Notes: generated by a model from the letters alone, not told the origin. Counted from the first letter of the stretch, positions 8,400 through 19,796 are shown. The stretch is 64,000 nucleotides of DNA from Stutzerimonas kunmingensis (GCF_021432085.1 NZ_CP090366.1:1116001-1180000); one strand, 5' to 3'. Program-made: numbers and translations.

Positions 8400-10301
8400 T
8401 CAGGCCTCTTCCATCTCCAGCAGCACCGCGCCTTCGCTGACCATTTCGCCTTCGTTGCAGAACAGGCTCTTGACCACGCCAGCCTGGGCGCTGCGGATGC
8501 TGTGTTCCATCTTCATCGCTTCCAGGACGATCAGCGCGGTGCCGGCTTCGACATGCTGACCGGCCTCCACCAGTACACGCACGATACTGCCGTTCATTGG
8601 CGCGGTCAGGCCGCCGTGATGCTGGTGGCTGGCCTCGGCTTCGGCGATGGGGTCGAAGGCGCGCACGGCCAGCCATTCGCCGTTCCACTGCAGATACAGC
8701 GCATCGCCCTGGCGAATTGCCCTGGGCGTACGGACGTTCTGCTGCGGTGCTGCCGGGTCGACCTTCAACCGGCGGCTTTCGCCATTGCACTGCAGATGCA
8801 GGCTGATCTGCGCCGGCATGCCGAAACGCAGCCCGCTGCGCTTGGACCACGGCGAATGGGCATCGTCGCCGCGTACCTTGGTCGGTTCGGTCTGCACGAA
8901 GCACTCCGCAGCCTGCTGCCAGAAGGCATCGGATAGCTCGCCAGCCGGACGCAGCAATTCGCTTTCGTGACGCGGAATAAAGCCGGTATCCAGCTCGGCC
9001 TCGGCAAACGCGCGGTGGCCGACGACGCGGTGCAGGAACGCGAGGTTGGTGCGCACGCCGCCGACGGCGGTCTCGTCGAGCATGGCCAAGAGGCGCAGCC
9101 GCGCTTCCTCGCGGTTCTCGCCCCAGGCGATCAGCTTGCCGAGCATCGGGTCGTAGAACGGCGACACGGTATCGCCCTCGGCGACGCCGCTGTCGACGCG
9201 ACGCCCCGGGCCATCCGCCGCTTCACGGTAGAGCTCGAGGGTGCCGGTGGCGGGGAGGAAATCGTTGTCGGGGTCCTCGGCGTACAGGCGCACTTCGATG
9301 GCGTGGCCGATCAGTGGCACCTGCTCCTGACCGATCGGCAACGGCTCGCCGCGGGCGACGCGGATCTGCCAGGCGACCAAGTCGAGGCCGGTGATGGCCT
9401 CGGTGACCGGGTGCTCGACCTGCAGGCGGGTATTCATTTCCATGAAGAAGAATTCGCCACGGGCGTCGAGCAGAAACTCCACCGTGCCGGCACCAACGTA
9501 GCCGATGGCCTGCGCGGCCTTCACCGCCGCTTCACCCATGGCGCGGCGCAGCTCGGGGGAGAGGCCTGGCGCTGGCGCCTCTTCAACCACTTTCTGATGG
9601 CGGCGCTGGATCGAGCAGTCGCGCTCGTTGAGGTACAGGCAGTTGCCGTGCTGGTCGGCGAAGACCTGGATTTCCACATGGCGCGGTTTGAGCACGTATT
9701 TCTCGACCAGCATGCGCGAATCGCCGAACGACGACTGCGCCTCGCGCTGGGCGGACGCCAGCGCCTCGGCCAGGTCCGCCTCGCGCTCGACCACCTTCAT
9801 GCCCTTGCCGCCACCACCGGCGGTAGCCTTGAGCAGCACCGGGTAGCCGATCTTTTCCGCGGCGGCACGGAAGGTTTCCACATCCTGCGCCTCGCCGTGA
9901 TAGCCCGGCACCAGCGGCACGCCGGCTTCTTCCATCAGCGCCTTGGCGGCGGACTTGCTGCCCATGGCGTCGATGGCGGAGGCGGGTGGGCCGAGGAAGA
10001 TCAGCCCGGCCTGTTCGATGGCGCGGGCGAATTCGGCGTTCTCCGAGAGAAAACCGTAGCCCGGGTGGATCGCCTGGGCGCCGCTGGCATTGGCGGCATC
10101 GATCAGCTTGTCGATGCGCAGGTAACTGTCGGCCGGCTTGGCGCCGCCCAGGTCGATGCAGATATCGGCTTCGCGGGCATGGCGCGCCGTTGCGTCGATG
10201 GCGCTGTGCACGGCAACGGTGGTCAGGCCCATGGCCTTGGCGGTGCGCATCACGCGGCAGGCGATCTCGCCGCGGTTGGCAACCAGGAGGGTGGTAATCA
10301 T
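8400..10301 (-). CDS. liuD: Methylcrotonyl-CoA carboxylase biotin-containing subunit
   Basis: 633 residues. The biotin carboxylase part comes first: LLVANRGEIACRVMRTA at the N-terminus, the ATP-grasp loop KATAGGGGKGM, EMNTRLQVEHPVTE. The C-terminal biotinyl domain has the biotin lysine K597 in VLEAMKMEHS. It carboxylates biotin with ATP and bicarbonate; LiuB then transfers the carboxyl to 3-methylcrotonyl-CoA. A spacer holding an inverted repeat pair separates it from liuC upstream. Its start context CACAACAATG resembles a CA motif but is weak. Confidence 0.94.
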   Translation of the reverse strand: MITTLLVANRGEIACRVMRTAKAMGLTTVAVHSAIDATARHAREADICIDLGGAKPADSYLRIDKLIDAANASGAQAIHPGYGFLSENAEFARAIEQAGLIFLGPPASAIDAMGSKSAAKALMEEAGVPLVPGYHGEAQDVETFRAAAEKIGYPVLLKATAGGGGKGMKVVEREADLAEALASAQREAQSSFGDSRMLVEKYVLKPRHVEIQVFADQHGNCLYLNERDCSIQRRHQKVVEEAPAPGLSPELRRAMGEAAVKAAQAIGYVGAGTVEFLLDARGEFFFMEMNTRLQVEHPVTEAITGLDLVAWQIRVARGEPLPIGQEQVPLIGHAIEVRLYAEDPDNDFLPATGTLELYREAADGPGRRVDSGVAEGDTVSPFYDPMLGKLIAWGENREEARLRLLAMLDETAVGGVRTNLAFLHRVVGHRAFAEAELDTGFIPRHESELLRPAGELSDAFWQQAAECFVQTEPTKVRGDDAHSPWSKRSGLRFGMPAQISLHLQCNGESRRLKVDPAAPQQNVRTPRAIRQGDALYLQWNGEWLAVRAFDPIAEAEASHQHHGGLTAPMNGSIVRVLVEAGQHVEAGTALIVLEAMKMEHSIRSAQAGVVKSLFCNEGEMVSEGAVLLEMEEA

Positions 10302-10334
10302 TGTTGTGGCTCCTGCGTGGCCTTCAGTGGGTTT

Positions 10335-10560
10335 CCCCTCACCCTAGCCCTCTCCCCGGAGGGGCGAGGGGATGACGGAGTGAGGCGAAGCAATGATGTG
10401 GTTTGGTTGTCGGCGGCTTGCCGGATGGAGGCAGCAGGCCGAGCGTCGTGGCGGTGGCCGCGTGGTGCGCTTTGGTTTTTTGGCTGCAACTGCATCGTGC
10501 TCCAGACCCCGCACGGCCAAACCCCCTCGCCCCCTTGGGGAGAGGGCTGGGGTGAGGGGG
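10335..10560. repeat. Inverted pair of GC-rich repeats (REPIN/MITE-like)
   Basis: The left arm 10335-10371 reads CCCCTCACCCTAGCCCTCTC and onward; the right arm 10522-10560 is nearly its reverse complement (GGGGAGAGGGCTGGGGTGAG core). They enclose about 150 bp that codes for nothing I recognise. Each arm also has a small internal palindrome (CCCCggaGGGG; CCCCttGGGG). The arrangement resembles a REP doublet or small non-autonomous element in the liuC-liuD spacer (10302-10665). Confidence 0.65.
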
Positions 10561-10665
10561 CGATGCCAAGGACCGACACAGCCTCCCGACCACCACACAA
10601 CGCAACCCTCTCACCGCGCGTACGCGACAACGTATACGAGCGAGCACCCCACAGAAGCCCGGTCA

Positions 10666-11463
10666 TCACGCGCGCTCCTGCCAGGCGGGCGTGCGTTTTT
10701 CCAGGAAGGCGCTCAGGCCTTCCTGACCTTCCGGGCTGGTGCGCAGGCGCGCAATGGCTTGTTCGGTGGCCTGGCGCAGGTCGGCGCTGAAATCGCCATC
10801 GCCCACTTCCAACAACAAGTCCTTGCAGGCCTTGAGCGCTTGCGGGCTGTTCAATAGCAAATTGTCGACCCACTGCTCGAGTGCTGCGTCCAGTTCGCCG
10901 GCCGGATAGGTCTCGGCGAGCAGGCCGAGTTCGCGGGCACGCTTACCGTCGAAGCGTTCGGCGGTCAGCGCGTAGCGGCGGGCGGCGCGCTCGCCGATGG
11001 CCTTGACCACGAACGGGCTGATCACGGCCGGCGCCAGGCCGATGCGGACTTCCGACAGGCAGAACAGCGCGTCGCTGGCGCCGATGGCCATGTCGCAGCA
11101 GGCGATCAGCCCCAGCGCGCCGCCGAACGCCGCACCCTGCACCACGGCCAGGGTCGGCTGCGGCAACAGGTAGAGGCGCTGCATCAGTTCGCCGAGTTCA
11201 TGGGCGTCAGCCAGGTTCGCCTGGTAGTCGAGCTTGGCCGACTCGCGCATCCAGCCGAGATCCGCACCAGCGGAGAAGTGCTTGCCACGCCCGCGCAGGA
11301 TCAGGAAGCGGATGCTGGCATCGTCCTGCACCTGGGCCAGGGCCGCATTCAGTTCGCCGATCACCCGGGCGTCAAAGGCGTTGTTCTTGTCCGCGCGGTT
11401 GAGCCAGAGGGTGGCGACGCCGCGCGCGTCTTTGTTCAGTTCGATGGTCTGGAAATCGGTCAT
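10666..11463 (-). CDS. liuC: Methylglutaconyl-CoA hydratase (enoyl-CoA hydratase family)
   Basis: 265 residues from the ATG at 11463; the open frame extends 18 codons further but lacks family sequence. Crotonase-fold landmarks are present: ADKNNAFD, the oxyanion-hole segments HFSAGADLGWM and VQGAAFGGALGLIACCDMA, and EVRIGLAPAVISP. It hydrates 3-methylglutaconyl-CoA to HMG-CoA. Placement between the two carboxylase subunit genes is the standard liuB-liuC-liuD order. Confidence 0.92.
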   Translation of the reverse strand: MTDFQTIELNKDARGVATLWLNRADKNNAFDARVIGELNAALAQVQDDASIRFLILRGRGKHFSAGADLGWMRESAKLDYQANLADAHELGELMQRLYLLPQPTLAVVQGAAFGGALGLIACCDMAIGASDALFCLSEVRIGLAPAVISPFVVKAIGERAARRYALTAERFDGKRARELGLLAETYPAGELDAALEQWVDNLLLNSPQALKACKDLLLEVGDGDFSADLRQATEQAIARLRTSPEGQEGLSAFLEKRTPAWQERA

Positions 11464-11520
11464 CTCGGCATCCTCAATGCGACTGCAGTCGCCGGCGCGT
11501 TCGGCTGCCGGCGGCACGGA

Positions 11521-13128
<1,608 letters not shown>

Positions 13129-13153
13129 GGTTGGCTCCGTTCAATTCCATCAT

Positions 13154-13207
13154 GGATGGCTCTGCCATCCACCGACTGCGGTGGAAAACGCTTCGCGGTT
13201 TTCCACC
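13154..13207. repeat. Two REP-like palindromes between liuA and liuB
   Basis: GGATGGctctgCCATCC (13154-13170) and GGTGGAAAA/TTTTCCACC (13180-13207, followed by CTACG). The second is the same family as the repeat at 8309-8336. Confidence 0.7.
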
Positions 13208-13239
13208 CTACGAGGGTTGGGCGTTGTTCCGCCCGCAGC

Positions 13240-14403
13240 TCACCTGGATTCGTTGAACAGCTCGCGTCCGATCAGCATCCGGCGGATCTCGCTGGTGCCG
13301 GCGCCGATTTCGTAGAGCTTGGCGTCGCGCAGCAGTCGGCCGGTGGGGAATTCGTTGATATAGCCGTTGCCACCGAGGATCTGGATCGCCTGCAGGGCCA
13401 TCTGCGTGGCGTTTTCGGCGGTATAGAGGATCACCCCGGCGGCGTCCTTGCGGGTGGTCTCGCCACGGTCGCAGGCCTGGGCGACGGCGTAGAGATAGGC
13501 GCGGCTGGCGTTGAGCTGGGTGTACATGTCCGCCACCTTGCCCTGGATGAACTGGAACTCGCCGATGCTCTGGCCGAACTGCTTGCGGTCGTGGATGTAG
13601 GGCACCACCACGTCGAGGCAGGCCTGCATGATCCCGGTCGGGCCGCCGGCCAGCACCACGCGTTCGTAGTCCAGGCCGCTCATAAGCACCTTGACGCCGC
13701 CGTTCTCGGCGCCCAGCACATTCTCTTGCGGCACCTCGACGTCATCGAAGAACAGCTCGCAGGTGTTGGAGCCGCGCATGCCGAGCTTGTCGAACTTGTT
13801 GCCGCGGGAGAAACCCTTCCAGTCGCGCTCGACGATGAACGCGGTGATGCCGTGCGGCCCCTTGTCCAGGTCGGTCTTGGCGTAGATCACATAAGTGTTG
13901 GCGTCCGGGCCGTTGGTGATCCAGGTCTTGCTGCCGTTGAGCACGTAGCGGTCGCCGCGCTTTTCTGCGCGCAGCTTCATGGAGACCACGTCGGAGCCGG
14001 CATTCGGCTCGCTCATGGCCAGCGCGCCGACGTGTTCGCCGCTGATCAGCTTGGGCAGGTAGCGGGCCTTCTGCTCGGGGTTGCCGTTGCGGTTGATCTG
14101 GTTGACGCACAGGTTGGAGTGGGCGCCGTAGGAGAGGGCGACCGAGGCCGAGCCGCGGCTGATCTCTTCCATCGCCACCACGTGGGCCAGGTAGCCGAGG
14201 CCGGCGCCGCCGTATTCCTCGGAGACGGTGACGCCGAGCAGACCCATCTCGCCGAATTTCTTCCACATGTCGGCCGGAAACAGGTTGTCCTGGTCGATGG
14301 CCTCGGCGCGCGGCGCCAGCTCGGCGGCGACGAAGGCCTGGACCTGCTCGCGCAGCATGTCGATGGTTTCACCGAGGGCGAAATTGAGGCTGGAGTAGTT
14401 CAT
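13240..14403 (-). CDS. liuA: Isovaleryl-CoA dehydrogenase
   Basis: 387 residues, acyl-CoA dehydrogenase family. FAD and substrate motifs include [23 protein letters not shown], and [18 protein letters not shown] near the C-terminus. The catalytic base is E247 in [14 protein letters not shown]; a glutamate at this location, rather than near the C-terminus, is what distinguishes isovaleryl-CoA dehydrogenase. It oxidises isovaleryl-CoA to 3-methylcrotonyl-CoA. It is the first gene of the leftward operon, behind a promoter overlapped by a LiuR-type palindrome. Confidence 0.94.
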   Translation of the reverse strand: MNYSSLNFALGETIDMLREQVQAFVAAELAPRAEAIDQDNLFPADMWKKFGEMGLLGVTVSEEYGGAGLGYLAHVVAMEEISRGSASVALSYGAHSNLCVNQINRNGNPEQKARYLPKLISGEHVGALAMSEPNAGSDVVSMKLRAEKRGDRYVLNGSKTWITNGPDANTYVIYAKTDLDKGPHGITAFIVERDWKGFSRGNKFDKLGMRGSNTCELFFDDVEVPQENVLGAENGGVKVLMSGLDYERVVLAGGPTGIMQACLDVVVPYIHDRKQFGQSIGEFQFIQGKVADMYTQLNASRAYLYAVAQACDRGETTRKDAAGVILYTAENATQMALQAIQILGGNGYINEFPTGRLLRDAKLYEIGAGTSEIRRMLIGRELFNESR

Positions 14404-14520
14404 GGGGCCACCTGCTTGTCTTGTAATTGTTCTGTTTTCAGAGGATTCGTTCGTCCGGCGGAGTGCTGCCGGCGCTCTGGTAGCGGTCTGACGTCATCGA
14501 CAGGGATGGTCATTCGTTGC

Positions 14521-14536
14521 TTTACGTTAACGTAAA
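14521..14536. promoter_or_regulatory. LiuR operator upstream of liuA
   Basis: Perfect 16-bp palindrome TTTACGTTAACGTAAA, 118 bases upstream of the liuA start. It matches the LiuR-type palindrome I recall for gammaproteobacteria and recurs almost unchanged at 15954. It overlaps the -10 region of the proposed liuA promoter, as expected for a repressor. The site is also about 190 bp upstream of uvsE on the other strand. Confidence 0.8.
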
Positions 14537-14557
14537 GGTCCGCTCTCGGTCTGTCAA
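14529..14557 (-). promoter_or_regulatory. Candidate promoter of the liuA operon
   Basis: On the minus strand, a perfect -35 box TTGACA (14552-14557) is followed after 17 bases by TACGTT (14529-14534), a weak -10 box lying inside the LiuR palindrome. The spacing is normal. The overlap supports regulation by occlusion. Confidence 0.5.
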
Positions 14558-14722
14558 CACACCACCGAGCCGGCATGCTGCAAGCATAGGCCTGCCAAGG
14601 TGCGGTCGTCGGTAGTCGGTCCTGCGGTGGTGTTTCGTCGGTGGCGGGGCACTCGCCGCGAGGCTGGCGGGACTAAACAGGCAGTGGCCGCAATGCCGGC
14701 CTGCCACCCGACGAGGAACTCC

Positions 14723-15745
14723 ATGCCCCGTATCGGCTTCGCCTGCATGTATCGCCATCCGCAACAGAGCCTCTCGCTGAAGGAGCTGGAGCGCATCGAG
14801 CGCACCTTCAACCCGCGCAGCACCACGCTGCGCTGGATGGCCTCGGCGGGGCGCGAGGCGGCCGAAGCGAAGCTCGAGGAGATCGTCGAGCACAACCTGA
14901 ACGCCCAGCGGGTGCTGCTCGAATACGTCGCCACGTTGCCGCCGATGCTGCGCATGTTGCGCCTGTCCAGCGACTTGCTGCCGTTCTACAGCCATGCCGA
15001 GATCGCGCCGTTCTACCGTCGCGCCGAGATACGGAACCGCCTCGAGGCTGGCTTCGCCGCGATCGGCGAACTGGCACGGGCCAACGAAATCCGTCTGTCG
15101 ATGCATCCGGGGCAGTATTGCGTGCTTGGCTCGGACAAGCCGCAGGTGGTGGAAAACAGCCTGGCGGAATTCGAATACCACGCCGACATGATCCGCATGA
15201 TGGGTTACGGCCGGCGCTTCCAGGACTTCAAATGCAACCTGCATATCGCAGGGCGGCTCGGCGCCGAGGGGGTGCGTGCCGTGTGGCCGCGCCTGTCGAC
15301 CGAGGCGCGCCACTGCATCACCTTCGAGAACGACGAAAAGACCTATGGCCTGGACGACTGCCTGAGCCTCGCGGACCTCGCGCCGGTGGTGCTGGATATC
15401 CATCACTGCTGGATTCACGAGGGCCGCTACATCGAGCCGGACGACCCGCGCATCGAGCGCGTTCTGGAAAGCTGGCGCGGTGTGCGGCCGACCATGCACT
15501 ACTCGCAGCCGCAGGAGAGCCTGATGGAGCTCGGCTTCGCGCCGGAGCAGAAGCTGGAAATCCCCGAGTTGCTGGAGAAGGTCAACAAGCGCGACCTCTA
15601 TGCGCATAGCAAACGCATGTGGAACCACTGGACGAATCACTATGCGTTTCAGTTTCTTGATCGCTTCGACATCATGCTCGAAGCCAAGGACAAGAACCTC
15701 GCCGCGCTGGACTTCCATAACGAGTACCAGCGCGAATGCGGCTGA
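14723..15745 (+). CDS. uvsE: UV DNA damage endonuclease (UvsE/UVDE)
   Basis: 340 residues from the ATG at 14723, which has GAGG seven bases upstream; the longer frame has no family sequence. The TIM-barrel UVDE signature is clear: MPRIGFACMY at the start, the metal-binding MHPGQYCVLGS, TFENDEKTYGLDD, VVLDIHHCWIHEG and PTMHYSQPQESLM. It nicks DNA 5' of UV photoproducts, an alternative excision repair route. It is uncommon in this clade and unrelated to its neighbours, lying between the leftward liu operon and the rightward acyl-CoA synthetase, each with its own LiuR-like site. No LexA box was seen upstream. Confidence 0.93.
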   Translation: MPRIGFACMYRHPQQSLSLKELERIERTFNPRSTTLRWMASAGREAAEAKLEEIVEHNLNAQRVLLEYVATLPPMLRMLRLSSDLLPFYSHAEIAPFYRRAEIRNRLEAGFAAIGELARANEIRLSMHPGQYCVLGSDKPQVVENSLAEFEYHADMIRMMGYGRRFQDFKCNLHIAGRLGAEGVRAVWPRLSTEARHCITFENDEKTYGLDDCLSLADLAPVVLDIHHCWIHEGRYIEPDDPRIERVLESWRGVRPTMHYSQPQESLMELGFAPEQKLEIPELLEKVNKRDLYAHSKRMWNHWTNHYAFQFLDRFDIMLEAKDKNLAALDFHNEYQRECG

Positions 15746-15953
15746 CGAGGCGTCTTCGGCAGACGCATGCGCGGCAACGTTGCAGAGGCTCCGGCGCAAC
15801 CGTTTTGCGCCGCTCAGGCATGCCTTCCGACACGTCGTGTCAGCGCCGATCTGGCCGCGGCTGACCCATTTATTCGTCACCAGATAATGGCCATTTGACT
15901 GCTCGAGCTCCTCGACTTTCGCCTACCCTGCGACATATTGTCAGCTAGTTACC

Positions 15954-15969
15954 TTTACGTTAACGTAAT
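15954..15969. promoter_or_regulatory. LiuR operator upstream of the acyl-CoA synthetase
   Basis: TTTACGTTAACGTAAT, 15 of 16 bases identical to the liuA operator, 82 bases upstream of the start at 16051. A possible -35 box TTGTCA lies at 15938-15943, with the operator covering the -10 region. The rest of the uvsE-synthetase spacer (15746-15950) has small hairpins (such as GGCGCAAccgtTTTGCGCC) but no gene. Confidence 0.75.
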
Positions 15970-16050
15970 CGTGGCCTAGGGTGACTGTCAGCAGCGCCAG
16001 CACCCTTGCGAGCACGCCTCATAACAAACATAAGACTGAGGAAAATCGTC

Positions 16051-17733
16051 ATGAGTCTTCCGAGCTATACCTGCGGACCGCAGAGCAAACCACTGTTGCC
16101 CATGACCATCGGCGCGGCATTCGACCGTACCGTGGAGCGCTTTCCCCAGCGCGAGGCCCTGGTGGTGCGCCATCAGCAGCTGCGTTACACCTGGGCGGAA
16201 CTGGCGGAGGCGGTGGACCGTTGCGCGCGTGGCCTGCTGGCCCTCGGACTGCAAGCTGGCGAACGAGTGGGAATCTGGTCACCGAACAATGCCCAGTGGT
16301 GCATTACCCAGTTCGCCACGGCGAAGATCGGCGTGGTGCTGGTCAACATCAATCCCGCCTACCGCCTCAGCGAACTCGAGTACGCCTTGAAGCAATCCGG
16401 CTGCCGCTGGCTGATCTGCGCCGATGCCTTCAAGACCTCCGATTACCACGCCATGCTCCACGAGCTGCTGCCGGAGCTGGAAAGCGCCGCTGTCGGCGCC
16501 CTGCAGAGTCATATGCTGCCGGAGCTGCGCGGGGTGATCAGCCTGTGCGACAAGCCGGAGGACGGCATGCTCCAGTGGCAGGCGCTGATGGAGATGGCCG
16601 AGCAGGTCGGCCCCGAACAGCTGCGCCAGTGCGGCGAACGCCTGCAGTTCGACGACCCCATCAACATCCAGTACACCTCCGGCACCACGGGCTTTCCGAA
16701 AGGCGCCACGCTCAGTCACTACAACATCCTCAACAACGGCTACATGGTCGGCGAGAGTCTCAGGCTCACCGAGCACGACCGCCTGGTGATCCCGGTGCCG
16801 CTGTACCACTGCTTCGGCATGGTCATGGGCAACCTCGGCTGTGTCACCCACGGCACCACGATGATTTACCCGAGCGCCGCCTTCGAACCGCTGGCGGCAC
16901 TGCAGGCCGCGGCCGAGGAAAAGGCCACCGGCATGTACGGCGTGCCGACCATGTTCATCGCCATGCTCGATCACCCGGAGCGCCAGTCGCTGGACCTCAG
17001 CAGCCTGCGCACCGGCATCATGGCCGGTTCCACCTGCCCGATCGAGGTCATGAAGCGCGTCATCGACGACATGCATCTGGCCGAAATGCAGATCGCCTAC
17101 GGCATGACCGAAACCAGCCCGGTCTCCACCCAGACCAGCGCCGACGACGACCTGGAACGTCGCGTGACCAGCGTCGGCCGCACGCAGCCGCATCTGGAAA
17201 GCAAGATCGTCGACGAGCACGGCGCGGTGGTGCCGCGCGGGCAGATCGGCGAACTGTGCACCCGCGGCTACAGCGTGATGCTCGGTTATTGGAACAACCC
17301 GGACGCCACCCGCGATGCCATCGACGGCGCCCGCTGGATGCACACCGGTGACCTCGCGGTAATGGACGATGAGGGTTACATCAAGATCGTCGGCCGCAAC
17401 AAGGACATGATCATCCGCGGCGGCGAGAACGTGTACCCGCGCGAGATCGAGGAATTTCTTTTCACCCACCCGGCGGTCGCCGACGTGCAGGTGATCGGCG
17501 TGCCGGACAGCAAGTTCGGCGAGGAGATCGTCGCCTGGGTCAAGCTGCACCCCGGCCATCAGGTCGAGGCCGAGGCGCTGCGCGAGTTCTGCAAGGGCCG
17601 CATTGCCCACTTCAAGACGCCGCGGCACATCCGGTTCGTCGACGACTTCCCGATGACCATCAGCGGCAAGGTGCAGAAGTTCCGCATGCGCGAGATCAGC
17701 GTGGTCGAGCTGGGCATCAGCGAACAGCACTGA
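16051..17733 (+). CDS. Acyl-CoA synthetase (AMP-binding family)
   Basis: 560 residues from the ATG at 16051, preceded by GACTGAGG. ANL-superfamily motifs appear in order: [16 protein letters not shown] (P-loop, around 207-222), [42 protein letters not shown] (motif A8), and the catalytic lysine in [10 protein letters not shown] at the C-terminus. It makes an acyl-CoA from a free acid, ATP and CoA. The close LiuR operator and the liu genes suggest a short branched acid such as isovalerate, but the substrate cannot be read from sequence. Confidence 0.9.
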   Translation: MSLPSYTCGPQSKPLLPMTIGAAFDRTVERFPQREALVVRHQQLRYTWAELAEAVDRCARGLLALGLQAGERVGIWSPNNAQWCITQFATAKIGVVLVNINPAYRLSELEYALKQSGCRWLICADAFKTSDYHAMLHELLPELESAAVGALQSHMLPELRGVISLCDKPEDGMLQWQALMEMAEQVGPEQLRQCGERLQFDDPINIQYTSGTTGFPKGATLSHYNILNNGYMVGESLRLTEHDRLVIPVPLYHCFGMVMGNLGCVTHGTTMIYPSAAFEPLAALQAAAEEKATGMYGVPTMFIAMLDHPERQSLDLSSLRTGIMAGSTCPIEVMKRVIDDMHLAEMQIAYGMTETSPVSTQTSADDDLERRVTSVGRTQPHLESKIVDEHGAVVPRGQIGELCTRGYSVMLGYWNNPDATRDAIDGARWMHTGDLAVMDDEGYIKIVGRNKDMIIRGGENVYPREIEEFLFTHPAVADVQVIGVPDSKFGEEIVAWVKLHPGHQVEAEALREFCKGRIAHFKTPRHIRFVDDFPMTISGKVQKFRMREISVVELGISEQH

Positions 17734-17739
17734 CCGGCA

Positions 17740-17761
17740 CCGGCCGGGTTCGCCCGGCCGG
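17740..17761 (+). promoter_or_regulatory. Stem-loop after the acyl-CoA synthetase gene
   Basis: Perfect 9-bp stem CCGGCCGGG/CCCGGCCGG with a TTCG tetraloop, 7 bases after the stop and without a U tract. It is a probable mRNA-stabilising hairpin or attenuator between two co-oriented genes. Confidence 0.55.
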
Positions 17762-17790
17762 CAATTCGCTCATCCGAAAAGGAGCTTTCC

Positions 17791-18396
17791 ATGGCGCTGC
17801 CTACTACTCAGTCGATCAGCCGTTTTCCGCTGTCCGATAGCCTCGACACGCTGCCCGCCGACCTGCGCGAACGGATTCTCGCCGTGCAGGAAAAGGCCGG
17901 TTTCATCCCCAACGTGTTTCTCATGCTGGCTCATCGGCCGGCGGAGTTTCGCGCCTTCTTCGCCTATCACGATGCGCTGATGGAGCGCGAAGCCGACAGC
18001 CTGACCCAGGCCGAGAAGGAGATGATCGTGGTGGCGGTCAGCGCCGACCACGGCTGCCTGTATTGCGTGGTCGCCCATGGCGCGATTTTGCGGATCCTCG
18101 CCAAGGACGCGCAGCTGGCCGACCAGATCGCCGTCAACTACCGCACCGCGCCGATCTCCGAACGCCAGCGCACGATGCTCGACTTCGCCCTGCACCTGGC
18201 CGCCGGGCGCGGCGTGCTGGACGACGCCTGGCAAGCGCGGCTGGAGGCCCAGGGTTTCAGCCTCGACGACATCTGGGACATCGGCGCCATCGCCGGGCTG
18301 TTCGGCCTCTCCAACCGGCTGGTGTCCATGGCGCGCACCCCGCCCAACGACGAGTTCTACCTGCTGGGCCGCGTGCCCAGAAGCACCGCGCGCTGA
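17791..18396 (+). CDS. AhpD-like peroxidase-related protein (carboxymuconolactone decarboxylase family)
   Basis: 201 residues, all-helical AhpD/CMD family. The redox motif CxxC...H is present in DHGCLYCVVAHGAILR (around residues 87-102), preceded by the conserved Glu-rich helix LTQAEKEMIVVAVSA. It starts 57 bases after the acyl-CoA synthetase, behind AAAAGGAG, and is probably co-transcribed. Members of the 'peroxidase-related enzyme' subgroup are thought to act as thiol peroxidases; its job in this cluster is unknown. Confidence 0.8.
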   Translation: MALPTTQSISRFPLSDSLDTLPADLRERILAVQEKAGFIPNVFLMLAHRPAEFRAFFAYHDALMEREADSLTQAEKEMIVVAVSADHGCLYCVVAHGAILRILAKDAQLADQIAVNYRTAPISERQRTMLDFALHLAAGRGVLDDAWQARLEAQGFSLDDIWDIGAIAGLFGLSNRLVSMARTPPNDEFYLLGRVPRSTAR

Positions 18397-18479
18397 GCGC
18401 GACACCGCATTACCGCATGAAGTGGTAATCCGAGCCCGGGCAGTTGGCAGTCGGGCTCAACAGCTGCATCAACGATCAC

Positions 18480-18487
18480 AACAACAA
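18480..18487 (+). promoter_or_regulatory. CA motif (Crc/Hfq target) in porin leader
   Basis: The leader reads CACAACAACAAGAGAGAAAG directly before the porin start. AACAACAA merges with the ribosome-binding site. Confidence 0.5.
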
Positions 18488-18498
18488 GAGAGAAAGCT

Positions 18499-19760
18499 AT
18501 GCAACTGAAACCAGCAAGCCGGACCTTCCTGCTTTCCAGCCTGGCTGCAGCCATTCTGGGCATGTCCAACACGGCTTCGGCCGCCTTCATCGAAGACAGC
18601 AAGGCCGCTGTCGAACTGCGCAACTTCTACATGAACCGCGACTTCCGTTCGGGGGACGGCCAGTCCAAGGCCGAGGAGTGGGCCCAGGGCTTCATCCTGA
18701 AAATGGAATCCGGCTACACCGAAGGGCCGGTCGGCTTCGGCCTGGATGCCATCGGCCTGCTCGGCGTCAAGCTTGACTCCGGCTCCGGCCGTGGCGGCAC
18801 CGGCCTCCTGCCACGCTCGGCTTCCGGCGAGCCGGCGGACGACTACGGCACGGCAGGCCTGACCGCCAAGGCCAAGCTGTCCGCCACCACGCTGCACGTG
18901 GGCACGCTGCAACCGGTTATCCCGGTGCTGATGCGCAACGACAGCCGCCTGTTGCCGAACATCTATCGCGGCGCCTGGCTGCAGAGCAAGACGTCGCAGG
19001 CCTCACGCTGGATCTCGGCATGCTGGATCGCACGAGCTACCGCGACTCTTCCAACTACGAAGAGATGACGGTGTTCAATGGCGGGCTGCGCAACATTACC
19101 TTTGGCAGCAATACGACGAGCGACGAGTTCCGCTTCGCCGGCGGGCGCTACGACTGGTCGCCACAATTGGCCACCAGCTACTACTACGGTGGGCTGGACG
19201 GCATCTACGACCAGCACAACCTCAGCCTGGTCCATGTGCTGCCGATCGGCGAGTCGCAGAGCTTCAAGACCGACCTGCGCTATGTGCGCTCCACCGACGA
19301 TGGCGGCAGCAATGTCGACAACGACGCCTTCGGCGCGCTGTTCACCTACAAGCATGGCGGTCACGCCTTCACCGGCGGTTACCAGCACATGAGCGGCGAT
19401 ACCGGTTTCGCCTACGTCGCCGGTGGCGATAACGCGTTGATCAACCTGCTGCAGATCAACGATTTCGGTAACCAGGACGAACGCTCCTGGCAGGTCCGCT
19501 ACGACTACGACTTCGCCGCCATGGGCATTCCCGGGCTGAGCCTGATGACCCGCTACGTCTCCGGTGACAACGTCGACCGTGGCGCCGGCGCCAGCGAAGG
19601 CAAGACCTGGGAGCGCAACACCGACATCGCCTACGTCATCCAGAGCGGCCCACTGAAGAACCTCGGCTTCAAGCTGCGCAACGCCACCACGCGAAGCAAC
19701 TTCCAGAGCGACCTGGACGAGAATCGCTTTATCGTCAGCTACAGCCTGCCGTTGTGGTAA
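18499..19760 (+). pseudogene. OprD-family outer-membrane porin, broken by a single-base frameshift
   Basis: The N-terminal frame (18499 to stop at 19068) has a signal peptide ending NTASA-AFIED and OprD sequence up to RLLPNIYRGAWLQSKTSQ. The family sequence then continues in the +2 frame (LDLGMLDRTSYRDSSNYEEM through to the C-terminal IVSYSLPLW). The break lies near 18999-19000, where CAGGCCTCACG reads correctly if one G is restored (CAGGGCCTC). The repaired gene would be 420 residues, the normal OprD length, with the terminal aromatic residue expected for outer-membrane assembly. It is either a recent pseudogene or a sequencing error in a short G run. In context it would be the outer-membrane entry for the cluster's substrate. 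Confidence 0.9.
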
Positions 19761-19796
19761 CCGCGAAACCGCTGTGAACCTCCTCGTTGGAAATTT

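Noticed and set aside
14522-15880. Minus-strand 452-residue frame over uvsE
   Set aside because: uvsE on the plus strand carries all UVDE metal-site motifs; the antisense frame is a shadow.
16021-16033. AACAAACATAA before the acyl-CoA synthetase as a CA motif
   Set aside because: It fits AAnAAnAA only partly, so it was left out of the motif list.
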